Source: Desulfosporosinus sp. Tol-M
GTDB lineage: Bacteria; Bacillota; Desulfitobacteriia; Desulfitobacteriales; Desulfitobacteriaceae
Reading direction: 5' to 3'
DNA: 64,000 nt
Assembly: GCA_000770645.1 (NCBI GenBank)
Contig: JQID01000201.1
Coordinates: 39,194 to 103,193 of the forward strand
Shown: piece after piece, positions 53,482 to 62,310 of the stretch
Layout: each line of letters begins with the position of its first letter
How positions within the stretch are numbered: position 1 is the stretch's first letter
Translations under genes and position numbers: made by a program
The notes under the pieces: generated by a model
What the model was told of the DNA's origin: nothing
The model's database searches: none
The model's input: only the letters and a program-made list of their open reading frames with translations

Positions 53482-56016
53482 ATGAACGGTTTTATTAAAT
53501 TAGATCTGGGAAACAATAATAATGGACATAAGAGAACACCTTTTGCTCATCAAATGGAAGCTTTTGATGCACTCAATAAAACCTTTCCTGTACGAGTGAG
53601 TGGATATAAGGGCTCGTTGCTTGTTTTGCCAACTGCTGGGGGAAAAACGTTTACTGCAACGAATTGGATATGTCGATTAATACTTCATCATAATATTAAA
53701 GTTTTATGGTTGGCTCAATCATCCTACTTGCTTGATCAAGCGACTAAGAGTTTTATTCAAGAATCTTCTAACATATTGCATACCAGAAAGACACTGAATA
53801 TCAGAACAGTTTCTTCGAATACTTCTCATGCAAATTCAGGAAGTATAGAGCTAAGTGATGATATAGTCATAGTAACCACTCAAACTGCTATTTCCGATGC
53901 ATTAAATGAAACAACAGGATTTAAAGGGGAAAGACAAACTTTTAAGCTTCGTCAATGGATTGAAAATTGTGCTGAGAGTGAACTATTTGTAGTTCTAGAT
54001 GAGGCTCACCATGCTCCGGCTTATGGTTGCAGGACTTTGCTAACCGAGATTAGAAAAATCATAGATAATATATATATTCTTGGTCTTACTGCTACACCCA
54101 CACATAATGATCAAAGAATACGCGGTTGGTTAGATAAAATCTTTGACAGAGGAATTTGTTATCAAGCTGATATTAACGACCTCTATAAAAATAATGTTCT
54201 TGCAAGGCCAAAGTACATTAATAAACCAACTGGTAGGGACATGGATGTTGACGATAAACTTTATGATAGAATAGTAACCCAACATAAAGATTTGCCGGAA
54301 AATATTATAGAAATTTTAGCAAATGATTCGGCAAGAAATAATTATATTGTGAGCGACTACATCAATAATAAAATGGAGTATGGAAAGACCCTTATATTTG
54401 CAGATAGATGGGTACAGTGCGAATACATAGTTGAGAAACTTCGGGAAAATGGTGTTAGAGCCGATTGCGTTTATTCAATGTCTTCTGGAAAGAAAGTCCC
54501 TTCTATCGACGGAGTAGGTAGAAGGGATAATAAGCAGAACGAATTAGCACTAAAGGAATTTCGTGCGGGTAATCTTGATGTTTTAGTAAATGTTAAAATG
54601 CTCACAGAGGGTGTAGATGTTCCGGATATAAAGACTGTAATGATAACTAGAAATACAACGAGCGGGATCCTTTTTACTCAAATGATTGGAAGAGCATTGA
54701 GGGGTAAAAAGGCAGGCGGTGGTGAGGACAAGGATACTGCTAATATAGTCTTGTTTGTAGATAACTGGAAGCGTCTTTTACCTTTCGCAAATATTTCAGA
54801 CACTACTGGTGATAGTGAAGATGTTCCCAAAGTTAAACGAGGGGTTCCTCCGTTAGAATGGGTATCTATTTTGTTAGTTAAAAGAGCTTGCAAAGACATT
54901 GAATTTATTGGCAAAGAGAATCTTCCATGTAAGTACTATATGCCCATTGGCTGGTACGAAACAGAATATGTTGTATCAATAGAGAATGACGACGGCGAAG
55001 AAATGTTAACCGCAAGCGATTCGAATATGGTTTATGAGACTAATAATGGTTCTTTCAAACGGCTGATGGATTTTCTTATTGAATATGATCTTCCTGAATT
55101 CTTTGCAAGCGAAAGAATATCATCGGAGAAAATTATAGGAGACATTATTCCGCAAATAAATAATATTTTTAATTTTGAAGAAGATGACGTTGACGGCAAC
55201 CTAAAGAGGTCAATTATTAATATTACTCGTCACATTGCTCAAAATGGAACAATTCCAGAGTTTATACCATTTGAAATTCGAGATCAGTATGATATTGACC
55301 GCTTACCTGAAAAGCATGCGATGTTAAATTCTCCCCAACGCATGGCCCAACTAAGGTCAGATTATGAAGATAGTAGACTATTATGGAGTAAGCTATATAA
55401 AAAGCTAGAAATGTTTATTCAAGCTTACAACGATGCGGAATGGCGTAAATATTGTAATTCTGAACCGGAACCCATATCAGAAGAAGAAATAATTGAAGAT
55501 AATAGGCGAAGTACAGAAGACTATAGGCTGGCACTTTTAAGCCGTGATAATAAGAAGTGCCGTTGCTGTGGTAGAGAACTGGGAAAAGGTATAAAACTTG
55601 AAATTGATCATATTGTTCCGGTTAAGATGGGTGGACAAACTACTCTAGAAAATTTACAAATTCTTTGTAAGACATGCAATATGGAAAAAGGAGTCCAATT
55701 AATAAGTTTTCTGAATAATAAAACCCAAGTAGTTGAACCAATGTCATTTAAATTAATACGGTCAAACTCATCAGAAAGTGTAGAGTGTTCTGTTACAAGG
55801 ATTATAAATTTTTTCTATAGAGCCAATGCAGTTTGTAGTATTCGATATAACCAACGTAGTAGTGGTAGGTACTATTCAAAATGGCTTATTCAGTTACATG
55901 AGGGTAACCCAATTAATTGGTTGCAATTGCAAGCTTATCGAAAAGATCTTCTAAAATATATCCAAGATGAATTGGGCTGGCGGCATGTTTATGATATAGA
56001 GATTGCAACAATTTAA
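53482..56016 (+). CDS. SF2 helicase fused to an HNH endonuclease
   Basis: An 844-residue protein. The helicase part has Walker A LPTAGGKTFTAT (Lys55), DEAH at 173-176 (VVLDEAHHAPA), LGLTATPTH, a second lobe with EGVDVPDIKTVMI and MIGRALRGKK. The middle is helical. At about 693-737 an HNH domain follows: CRCCGREL, EIDHIVPVKMGGQTTLENLQ, CKTCNMEKG, and then a 107-residue tail. It combines a DNA motor with a nuclease in one chain, typical of antiphage proteins. TTTTGGAGG precedes ATG 53482. Not a named system to my knowledge. Confidence 0.88.
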   Translation: MNGFIKLDLGNNNNGHKRTPFAHQMEAFDALNKTFPVRVSGYKGSLLVLPTAGGKTFTATNWICRLILHHNIKVLWLAQSSYLLDQATKSFIQESSNILHTRKTLNIRTVSSNTSHANSGSIELSDDIVIVTTQTAISDALNETTGFKGERQTFKLRQWIENCAESELFVVLDEAHHAPAYGCRTLLTEIRKIIDNIYILGLTATPTHNDQRIRGWLDKIFDRGICYQADINDLYKNNVLARPKYINKPTGRDMDVDDKLYDRIVTQHKDLPENIIEILANDSARNNYIVSDYINNKMEYGKTLIFADRWVQCEYIVEKLRENGVRADCVYSMSSGKKVPSIDGVGRRDNKQNELALKEFRAGNLDVLVNVKMLTEGVDVPDIKTVMITRNTTSGILFTQMIGRALRGKKAGGGEDKDTANIVLFVDNWKRLLPFANISDTTGDSEDVPKVKRGVPPLEWVSILLVKRACKDIEFIGKENLPCKYYMPIGWYETEYVVSIENDDGEEMLTASDSNMVYETNNGSFKRLMDFLIEYDLPEFFASERISSEKIIGDIIPQINNIFNFEEDDVDGNLKRSIINITRHIAQNGTIPEFIPFEIRDQYDIDRLPEKHAMLNSPQRMAQLRSDYEDSRLLWSKLYKKLEMFIQAYNDAEWRKYCNSEPEPISEEEIIEDNRRSTEDYRLALLSRDNKKCRCCGRELGKGIKLEIDHIVPVKMGGQTTLENLQILCKTCNMEKGVQLISFLNNKTQVVEPMSFKLIRSNSSESVECSVTRIINFFYRANAVCSIRYNQRSSGRYYSKWLIQLHEGNPINWLQLQAYRKDLLKYIQDELGWRHVYDIEIATI

Positions 56017-56054
56017 ATCAAAGCTAAAGGTAATTGGTGGAGGATTTATAAAAG

Positions 56055-56290
56055 ATGGGCCTTACCCCGGATAAGCTGGCCTTTTATGACGCCTTGGCCG
56101 AAAAAAAGTCGGTAAGGGAAGTCATGGGTGATGAATTCCGGAGACAATTACTAAAGACCTGACCCAGTCCATCAAGAACAACATCAATGTGGATTGGGCC
56201 ATCCAGGAAAGCGTTCAGGCCAAAACGAAAATAAAAATCAAACTCTTGCTGAAGAATACGGCTAACCGCTGAACAAAACCGACTCAACGA
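56055..56290 (+). pseudogene. Relic of an hsdR C-terminus
   Basis: MGLTPDKLAFYDALAEKKSV and VREVMGDE, then after a frameshift ITKDLTQSIKNNINVDWAIQ and ESVQAKTKIKIKLLL, match the conserved C-terminal helices of type I restriction subunits of another subfamily. The rest of that gene is missing. It is separate from the intact hsdR at 47931-51110. Confidence 0.8.
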
Positions 56291-56397
56291 AAATGTAAAA
56301 CGAATTCGAAGCGTTATTTGGAGTAGTAGTAACGAAAGTAATATTTTTAGTTAATTAGTGTCATTGTTAAAACAAAAGCCAAGGAGGGTGCAAACCA

Positions 56398-57651
56398 TTG
56401 GACGTCAATAACCAACCGCTCCAATCCTTCTCCTGGACTTCTTTTTATATGGAGTTTGCCGATAAGCTGCTTCTATACAAAGATAAACGTCCGGAGCTTC
56501 TTCAGCTGATCAAATCCGTCTATGATCACTTGGAAATGCACTACCCTTTTATGGACCATGGTCAGCTTTTTGATGACATTTGTCCGTTTACCATATTCGG
56601 CTGCTTTAATAAAGGTATTACTAATAAAAACCGTATCGCGATTATGGAAAGTCTCGGTGAAAAACTTGGCGTTACGTCCGCGGTACCGACAGAATTTGAA
56701 GGCATCCCTGTCTTAAATAATATGAAAGCTTGGTTTTTTGGCTATAAAGCCGATCGTAAACCGGAGGATATTCCTAACCTTTGGAAAATGTTTGAAGCCG
56801 GAATCAACTACGCGGACAATTCCTCGAAAGTATCAAAAGACAAGTTTATTGTTTGTTATGACGCTGTAAGAAAACAACTCGGCGTAAAGTGGAATCTGAC
56901 AGTAGGTCTCTACTGGATCCGACCGTTTTCTTATTTAAATCTTGATGACCCAAACAGAAAATTCTTAACTCGGGATGGCGGTGCGAATGTCAAGAAAAAA
57001 GTGATGCTCTTTTTTCCCAATGTGGATGTAGTTGTCCCTCGCAGGATCAGGTGGTCGGGCCTTACCTATAACCGTAATAACGTGACTTACAAAATGCTGA
57101 TCTATATTTGTTATTTGGTGATCCAGGGGATGCTGCTCAACGAACAGGAAGGTTCCCGCAAAATGGCGCGTTATATTGATGATCAGCGCATGCACCGCCT
57201 TTACGAAAAATTCGTCTTGGAATATTACCGCAAACATTATCCTGAATTGAAGGCTTCTGCTTCCCAGATCGATTGGGACATCGCTGACGGGACAGGCGAA
57301 TTCCTGCCAAGAATGCAATCGGACATCACGCTGCAGTATCAGGATAAAACCGTGATCATTGACACCAAGTATTATGAACATACGATGCAGCAAAACCGTT
57401 TCGGCGACGGACAAACACTGCATTCGCATAACATGTATCAGATTTATACATATGTCAAGAATAAGGATACCAATCATTCCGGTAAGGTAAGCGGTGTTCT
57501 GCTTTACGCCAAGACGGATGAAGAAATTGTGCCGGATCATGATTATGTGATTGGCGGGAACCGGATCAGTGTCAAAACGTTGGATTTAAATTCGCCGTTT
57601 TCTCAGATTGCTAAGCAACTCGATGCTTTGGCTGAGCGGTTGTTATTCTAA
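56398..57651 (+). CDS. McrB N-domain / McrC chimera
   Basis: A 417-residue open frame joining two families. Residues 10-195 (FSWTSFYMEFADKLLLYKDK, DDICPFTIFGCFNKGIT, PFSYLNLDDPNRKF) look like the N-terminal domain of McrB-type GTPases. Residues 205-417 are the McrC C-terminal nuclease region (VDVVVPRRIRWSGLTYNRNN, LYEKFVLEYYRKHYP, Asp309 in MQSDI and IDTK at 321-324). The GTPase core of McrB and the McrC N-terminus are missing. TTG 56398 has AAGGAGGG upstream. Confidence 0.75.
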   Translation: MDVNNQPLQSFSWTSFYMEFADKLLLYKDKRPELLQLIKSVYDHLEMHYPFMDHGQLFDDICPFTIFGCFNKGITNKNRIAIMESLGEKLGVTSAVPTEFEGIPVLNNMKAWFFGYKADRKPEDIPNLWKMFEAGINYADNSSKVSKDKFIVCYDAVRKQLGVKWNLTVGLYWIRPFSYLNLDDPNRKFLTRDGGANVKKKVMLFFPNVDVVVPRRIRWSGLTYNRNNVTYKMLIYICYLVIQGMLLNEQEGSRKMARYIDDQRMHRLYEKFVLEYYRKHYPELKASASQIDWDIADGTGEFLPRMQSDITLQYQDKTVIIDTKYYEHTMQQNRFGDGQTLHSHNMYQIYTYVKNKDTNHSGKVSGVLLYAKTDEEIVPDHDYVIGGNRISVKTLDLNSPFSQIAKQLDALAERLLF

Positions 57652-57832
57652 ATTGCTATTAATTCAAGGGGGATCCTCTTTTTCCGTGTTCCGGACGGGA
57701 ATACCTTGATGGCAATGTCCGGTATATTCACTATGACTGGGTGAACGCCGGAGCCCATGTTCTAAAAAGTCCCAATAGATATTTAAGTTTTATAGGATAC
57801 TTTATGATAAAAAACCAGCGAAAACGCTGGCA

Positions 57833-58417
57833 TTACCTGTCAATTATTTCCTTTGCTTGATTTGAAAATTTCTTAATTAACCATTCTAGCACTTTCAGTT
57901 GCTCAGCGCTCGGCGCACGCCGTATTTGTACTAATAGTTTGTCTGCAATCGGTCGATCAAGCGTAATATTCGATGCGCCTTCATTACAAATAGAACAAAT
58001 AGCCCTTAAGTTAGCTGGGTCATCAGTACCACCCAATGACTTATCAATTATATGACCAATATGTAACCTCGTTTTTCTCCCCGCATCATATGGATGAGGT
58101 TCCCCGGCGACTGAACCACACATTTGACATGTAAATCCATTTCGGTCAAGTACATATGCCCTAGTTTCCTTAGATATACTCCGCTCAAAATGCGGAATGG
58201 GTTTAGTATCAATAAGAATATATTGGCCAGGCTTTAAATCACTTCTGTCATTATGAGTTAAAACATTCAAGCCTTCCTCGTTGCGTAGTTCCCTTACCCG
58301 CCTCGCCCATTCGCTAACACCAGCTACACTTCTTAGTGTTTCGGAATCCAAGACTACACCAACATTATTATAAAAGAACTCTCTGAGCTTTCGCCTCGCT
58401 CCATTCCCTGCAACCAT
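57833..58417 (-). CDS. HNH restriction endonuclease
   Basis: A 194-residue protein: an N-terminal winged-helix-like domain (GARRKLREFFYNNVGVVLDS, SEWARRVRELRNEEG) then HNH with CQMCGSV, LHIGHIIDKSLGGTDDPANLRAIC, CNEGASN. The stop of the methyltransferase gene shares a base with its ATG, so they form a type II R-M pair, with this as the presumptive nuclease. The recognition site is unknown. Confidence 0.88.
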   Translation of the reverse strand: MVAGNGARRKLREFFYNNVGVVLDSETLRSVAGVSEWARRVRELRNEEGLNVLTHNDRSDLKPGQYILIDTKPIPHFERSISKETRAYVLDRNGFTCQMCGSVAGEPHPYDAGRKTRLHIGHIIDKSLGGTDDPANLRAICSICNEGASNITLDRPIADKLLVQIRRAPSAEQLKVLEWLIKKFSNQAKEIIDR

Positions 58418-59385
58418 TAAGCTACACCTCTCTCAGCATCCTCTTTTTTCTTATCCTTTATTGCTTTTGCAATAGCCATGCCAACCGCTTTGGCCACTGG
58501 TGGAGGGAAAGCATTCCCCACTTGCCGATAAGCTGGGGTTTTTCTGCCAGCAAACTCCCATTCAACGGGGAACCCTTGCAATATTGCAGCCATTTTTACA
58601 GTCAAATAAGGCATCCCTATAAAATCCTCTGAAGGAGGTTCTGTTGCTATCAAACAGCCATCAACACCAAGATTTGCCCAAGCATTTCTAGCCCTTGTTG
58701 GACCTAAATCAGGCCCTCCATGTTTTTTTGACCCTCCCACAATAGTTGGGGCAATATTATTTGCTTTATCTTTCCACGCATCTACATTTTTCCAACCATA
58801 TCTAGCCATTTCATTATAAAGAGCCTCACCTACAGATGGGGTGTGGCTTTTAGTTATAGACGGCCATGAGAAATATTTTGCAAAATCTTTCTTAATCGCA
58901 ACAAGAACTGTCCTTGCACGATTTTGAGAAACTCCAAAATCAGAAGCTTGCAGTAATTTCCACGAGCAGCTATAGTTTAGAACTTCAATTTCCTTTGTAA
59001 TAAAACTCCTGTAATCATCAAAAGTAGGTTTCAGTAATCCCCTGACATTCTCTATCATTGCAGCATTTGGCTGACATTCATTAATTATTCTAATAACTTC
59101 TGGGAAAAGATTACGTTCATCATCTTTCCCTAATTGTTTTCCTGCAATAGAAAATGGCGGGCAAGGCACACCACCAGCCAATAAGTCAATTCCTTGATAA
59201 TCTTTTGCTGAGAAGTTTTTTAAATCCATTTCTAGCACATTCCATGATGGTCGATTAGCTTTTAGAGTTATACATGCGTAGTGGTCTAACTCAACAAGTG
59301 CGAGATGATTAAAGCCAGCCTGCTCAAGACCCAGTGCCTGCCCACCGCCGCCAGCACAAATTTCAATTGAAGTAAGACAGGTCAT
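58417..59385 (-). CDS. DNA (cytosine-5) methyltransferase
   Basis: A 322-residue C5 methyltransferase with motif I (EICAGGGGQALGLEQAG), the catalytic PCPPFS (motif IV), ENVRG (VI), QNRART (VIII) and the final QVGNAFPPPVA (X). The target-recognition region lies around 180-265. It protects host DNA from the HNH partner. ATG 59385 has GAGGA upstream. Confidence 0.95.
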   Translation of the reverse strand: MTCLTSIEICAGGGGQALGLEQAGFNHLALVELDHYACITLKANRPSWNVLEMDLKNFSAKDYQGIDLLAGGVPCPPFSIAGKQLGKDDERNLFPEVIRIINECQPNAAMIENVRGLLKPTFDDYRSFITKEIEVLNYSCSWKLLQASDFGVSQNRARTVLVAIKKDFAKYFSWPSITKSHTPSVGEALYNEMARYGWKNVDAWKDKANNIAPTIVGGSKKHGGPDLGPTRARNAWANLGVDGCLIATEPPSEDFIGMPYLTVKMAAILQGFPVEWEFAGRKTPAYRQVGNAFPPPVAKAVGMAIAKAIKDKKKEDAERGVA

Positions 59386-59418
59386 AAATTTTCCTCATTT
59401 CATTAAATACGTTTATTT

Positions 59419-59440
59419 ATATAGAACATATATTCTATAT
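59419..59440. promoter_or_regulatory. Palindrome upstream of the methyltransferase gene
   Basis: ATATAGAA and TTCTATAT are exact inverted 8-mers with six bases between. The core GAACATATATTC is close to the Gram-positive LexA box. It may control the R-M pair; no controller gene is adjacent. Confidence 0.4.
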
Positions 59441-59536
59441 CAGCAGTAAAATCCCTGCTAAAACTATGCAAATTTATATCCATTATTCACACCTTGCTTG
59501 TAATAATCGCCATTTAAATACGAGGGCTACGAGAGG

Positions 59537-59767
59537 ATGAAAACGAACTTCATTAATACGTCGCTCAAGGTCAAGGCCAACCATATCGCCTTCCTCTGTG
59601 AAGACCTGGATAAAACCATTAAAGAAGCGAAGCATGCGCTGCTCCAAATCGCCGCCAATGATAAGGAGACCTATATCACTTATAGGAATAAAGTTTACGA
59701 TCTTTTAAATGTGTGGCTGAAGGATGAGACGTGGAGCAGACAAGTTCGCCCCGGCGGAGATGCGTGA
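59537..59767 (+). CDS. Hypothetical 76-residue ORF, possibly a fragment
   Basis: KTNFINTSLKVKANHIAFLC and DKETYITYRNKVYDLLNVWL read as genuine helical protein, but the ATG has only AGAGG touching it and the last residues run into the dispersed repeat at 59780. No family recognised. Probably the start of a gene cut by the repeat. Confidence 0.35.
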   Translation: MKTNFINTSLKVKANHIAFLCEDLDKTIKEAKHALLQIAANDKETYITYRNKVYDLLNVWLKDETWSRQVRPGGDA

Positions 59768-59779
59768 GATATGCGTGAA

Positions 59780-59860
59780 ATATATTATTCAGCCGGGCAG
59801 TTCGGTAAGAGATAACATAAGCATAAGCAAACAATCCGAACGGGTTGTTTGCTTATGCTT
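59780..59860. repeat. Dispersed repeat with a 16-bp hairpin
   Basis: 59780-59815 recurs at about 39408-39440. AAGCATAAGCAAACAA (59819-59834) pairs perfectly with TTGTTTGCTTATGCTT (59845-59860) over a loop TCCGAACGGG; a damaged version is at 39578-39620. The stretch to 59977 is otherwise empty. Confidence 0.65.
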
Positions 59861-59977
59861 GCTGCTTATAATGAGCGGAGAAATAGCCTGGCTTATTTCC
59901 CATTGCATATGTGATTTTTCCGGTTAGTAATCGTACATTAACTTTCGTTAAAGCAATGGCTCACCGGTCTTCATTTA

Positions 59978-60373
59978 TCATAATAATCTTCGCTTACAAT
60001 CTCTCATAACACTAAAATTGAGAGCCCTTGCATTATTCTCCGTAGGGTTGGAAGGTATCATTTTTGAGGAGTTTATCTCATCATTTGCAAAGGAGTCCGA
60101 GGACTTTTCCAGAATTTCATCTGAATTATAAAAAGGATTGACGTACTGCAATTTTTTGCTAATATTGCTCGAGGGAACGGGGGCCTTTTCAGTGGCGAGA
60201 TTTAGAAAGCCTGCGTTTCTCAAAACAGTGTAGGCAAATTTAAATTCCGGGGGTAAGAAATAAAAGTTTTCAATGTAAAGAGGTTTACCTGCGCCAGGCA
60301 GATCCTTGAATTCTCCGTTTCTAATTGCCGCCCGAATTTTCTCTTCAGCCATTTCCTCAAAAATATCTTTCAT
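59978..60373 (-). CDS. DUF1992 (DnaJ-homologue C28-like) protein
   Basis: A 131-residue protein beginning FEEMAEEKIRAAIRNGEFKD and LPGAGKPL, with PPEFKFAYTVLRNAGFL, the DUF1992 domain. Its function is unknown in bacteria. The C-terminal 60 residues are low in conservation and serine/asparagine rich. ATG 60373 has GAGGTGAGAG upstream. Confidence 0.85.
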   Translation of the reverse strand: MKDIFEEMAEEKIRAAIRNGEFKDLPGAGKPLYIENFYFLPPEFKFAYTVLRNAGFLNLATEKAPVPSSNISKKLQYVNPFYNSDEILEKSSDSFANDEINSSKMIPSNPTENNARALNFSVMRDCKRRLL

Positions 60374-60538
60374 TGACTCTCACCTCGACAATGTAAAGTA
60401 CTTTATATAATTATATATCAACGAGAGTGAAGTGTGTAGATGTTCAGCAAATAATTAACTTATCCCTTTTTACCGGTCTTCCTGATATAATTGATTCGAG
60501 AAAAGCAAGTCCATCGAGTATAAGTGATAATACTTACA

Positions 60539-60567
60539 TGGACATTTTATCTCATTGGTAGTATTAT
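60539..60567 (+). promoter_or_regulatory. Promoter in a dispersed repeat, upstream of citrate synthase
   Basis: TGGACA (60539-60544), 17 bases, TATTAT (60562-60567). The block matches the one at 38724-38752 almost base for base. Positions 60374-60711 carry no gene otherwise. Confidence 0.6.
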
Positions 60568-60711
60568 AAGGTACAATTAAATTAGTTTAGGGGTATCAGT
60601 TTTGGAAACACCCGGAAAGCTTGCGGCAGGCATTCGGACATCTTATCGGGTTAGTAAACTCTTTGTCCATGCTCTGCAATTTAAGCAACATCTGAAGGAG
60701 CTGAATGTAAT

Positions 60712-62082
60712 ATGGAAGATTGCCAATCGAAAAATTTTGAAGAAAAATTACTTGATGATTTAAGTAACATTACCTTAAAAAAGGGTGCTATTGATACCGA
60801 GCTTTTTCATAAATATGAAGTGAAACGAGGACTTCGAGATGCTGACGGCAGAGGTGTGCTCGTTGGGTTAACAGAAATTGGCGAAGTCCACGCCTATATT
60901 ATCGATGAAGGGGAATTGATTTCAGTTCCTGGTCGTTTAATTTACCGAGGCTACGACATCATTGACCTGGCCAAAGGCTTCATGGGAGATGGACGCTTTG
61001 GGTTTGAGGAAGTCGTTTATTTATTGCTTTTTGGAAATCTGCCAGATAAGAAGGAACTTGATGATTTTAAGCGCCTTCTCTGCATTTATCAAAAACTGCC
61101 AGAGAATTTTGCCCGAGATGTCATATTAAATGCGCCGAGTAAAGATATTATGAATGGGTTAGCTCGAAGTGTATTAGCCTTGTACTCCTTCGATGACAAC
61201 CCCGATGATATCTCGGTAAAAAATGCCTTAAAGCAATGTATCAAATTGATTGCCTCCTTCCCCTCCTTAGTTGCTTATAGTTTCCAGGCTTATTCCCATT
61301 ACTATGGAAATCAAAGTCTGGTTCTCCATAGCCCTCAATCGAACTTGGGTTTAGCGGAGAACATCCTTTATATGTTAAGGTCTAATCACAAATACACAGA
61401 TTTAGAAGCAAAATTACTGGATCTTGCACTTGTACTTCACGCCGAACATGGCGGCGGTAACAATTCTACCTTTGTGACCCATGTTGTTACTTCAACCGGT
61501 ACGGATACCTATTCTGCTATTGCTGCCGCTTTAGGCTCGCTCAAAGGGCCGAGACATGGAGGAGCGAATCATAAGGTCATTCAAATGATTGATAACATTA
61601 AGGAAAACGTAAAAAATTGGGAGGATGACGCAGAAGTCACTGCCTATCTTAACCGGCTCCTTACGAAAGATGCTTTTGATCATTCAGGCCTTATTTATGG
61701 AATTGGTCATGCCGTCTACTCCATCTCTGATCCTAGGGCAGTAGTTCTTAAAACCTACGCAGGTAAGCTTGCTCATGTAAAAGGGCTTGTAGATGAATTT
61801 AACCTTTATGCCAAGATTGAGGAACTTGCTCCTAAGGTTATTGCCGAATATACGAACTCCAATAAAGCAGTAAGTGCGAATGTTGATTTTTACTCAGGGT
61901 TTGTCTATCGCATGCTCAATCTCCCTTTAGAGATGTTCACGCCAATTTTTGCCCTTGCTAGAATTTCAGGTTGGAGTGCTCATCGCATCGAAGAAATTGT
62001 GAATGCTGGGAAAATTATTCGGCCCGCCTATAAAAGTGTCGAACGCAGGAAAGAATACGTTCCCCTCAACGAGAGAGATTAA
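60712..62082 (+). CDS. Citrate/2-methylcitrate synthase family
   Basis: A 456-residue citrate synthase family enzyme, condensing acetyl-CoA (or propionyl-CoA) with oxaloacetate. Catalytic motifs: LHAEHGGGNNSTF, GPRHGGANHKV, GIGHAVYSISDPRA and the aspartate in NVDFYSGF. An N-terminal extension (about 60 residues before EGELISVPGRLIYRGYD) is longer than in the short bacterial forms. ATG 60712 has GAAGGAG upstream. Monocistronic with its own promoter and terminator. Confidence 0.92.
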   Translation: MEDCQSKNFEEKLLDDLSNITLKKGAIDTELFHKYEVKRGLRDADGRGVLVGLTEIGEVHAYIIDEGELISVPGRLIYRGYDIIDLAKGFMGDGRFGFEEVVYLLLFGNLPDKKELDDFKRLLCIYQKLPENFARDVILNAPSKDIMNGLARSVLALYSFDDNPDDISVKNALKQCIKLIASFPSLVAYSFQAYSHYYGNQSLVLHSPQSNLGLAENILYMLRSNHKYTDLEAKLLDLALVLHAEHGGGNNSTFVTHVVTSTGTDTYSAIAAALGSLKGPRHGGANHKVIQMIDNIKENVKNWEDDAEVTAYLNRLLTKDAFDHSGLIYGIGHAVYSISDPRAVVLKTYAGKLAHVKGLVDEFNLYAKIEELAPKVIAEYTNSNKAVSANVDFYSGFVYRMLNLPLEMFTPIFALARISGWSAHRIEEIVNAGKIIRPAYKSVERRKEYVPLNERD

Positions 62083-62106
62083 GAACTTCATTAGTGTTTA
62101 AAACTA

Positions 62107-62153
62107 AAGAAGTACGAGACCGGGGTTACCACAACCTTAGTCTCGTACTTCTT
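62107..62153 (+). terminator. Terminator of the citrate synthase gene
   Basis: AAGAAGTACGAGAC / GTCTCGTACTTCTT, a 14-bp perfect stem with a 19-base loop. T residues are in the stem end only, so it may also act as a bidirectional barrier. Confidence 0.75.
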
Positions 62154-62310
62154 ATCTGGCTCTCTGTTTCAAGCGCGCAAACATTGATTTGGCCATTCTA
62201 AGATTTAGTGGTTCCGTACCAATCGGTATTGTGCTGACTGTCGCTATTCGATAAACTTAAAATGTCGGATGGGAATATGAAAATACCGATACCGGAAAGG
62301 AGCCATTCAT

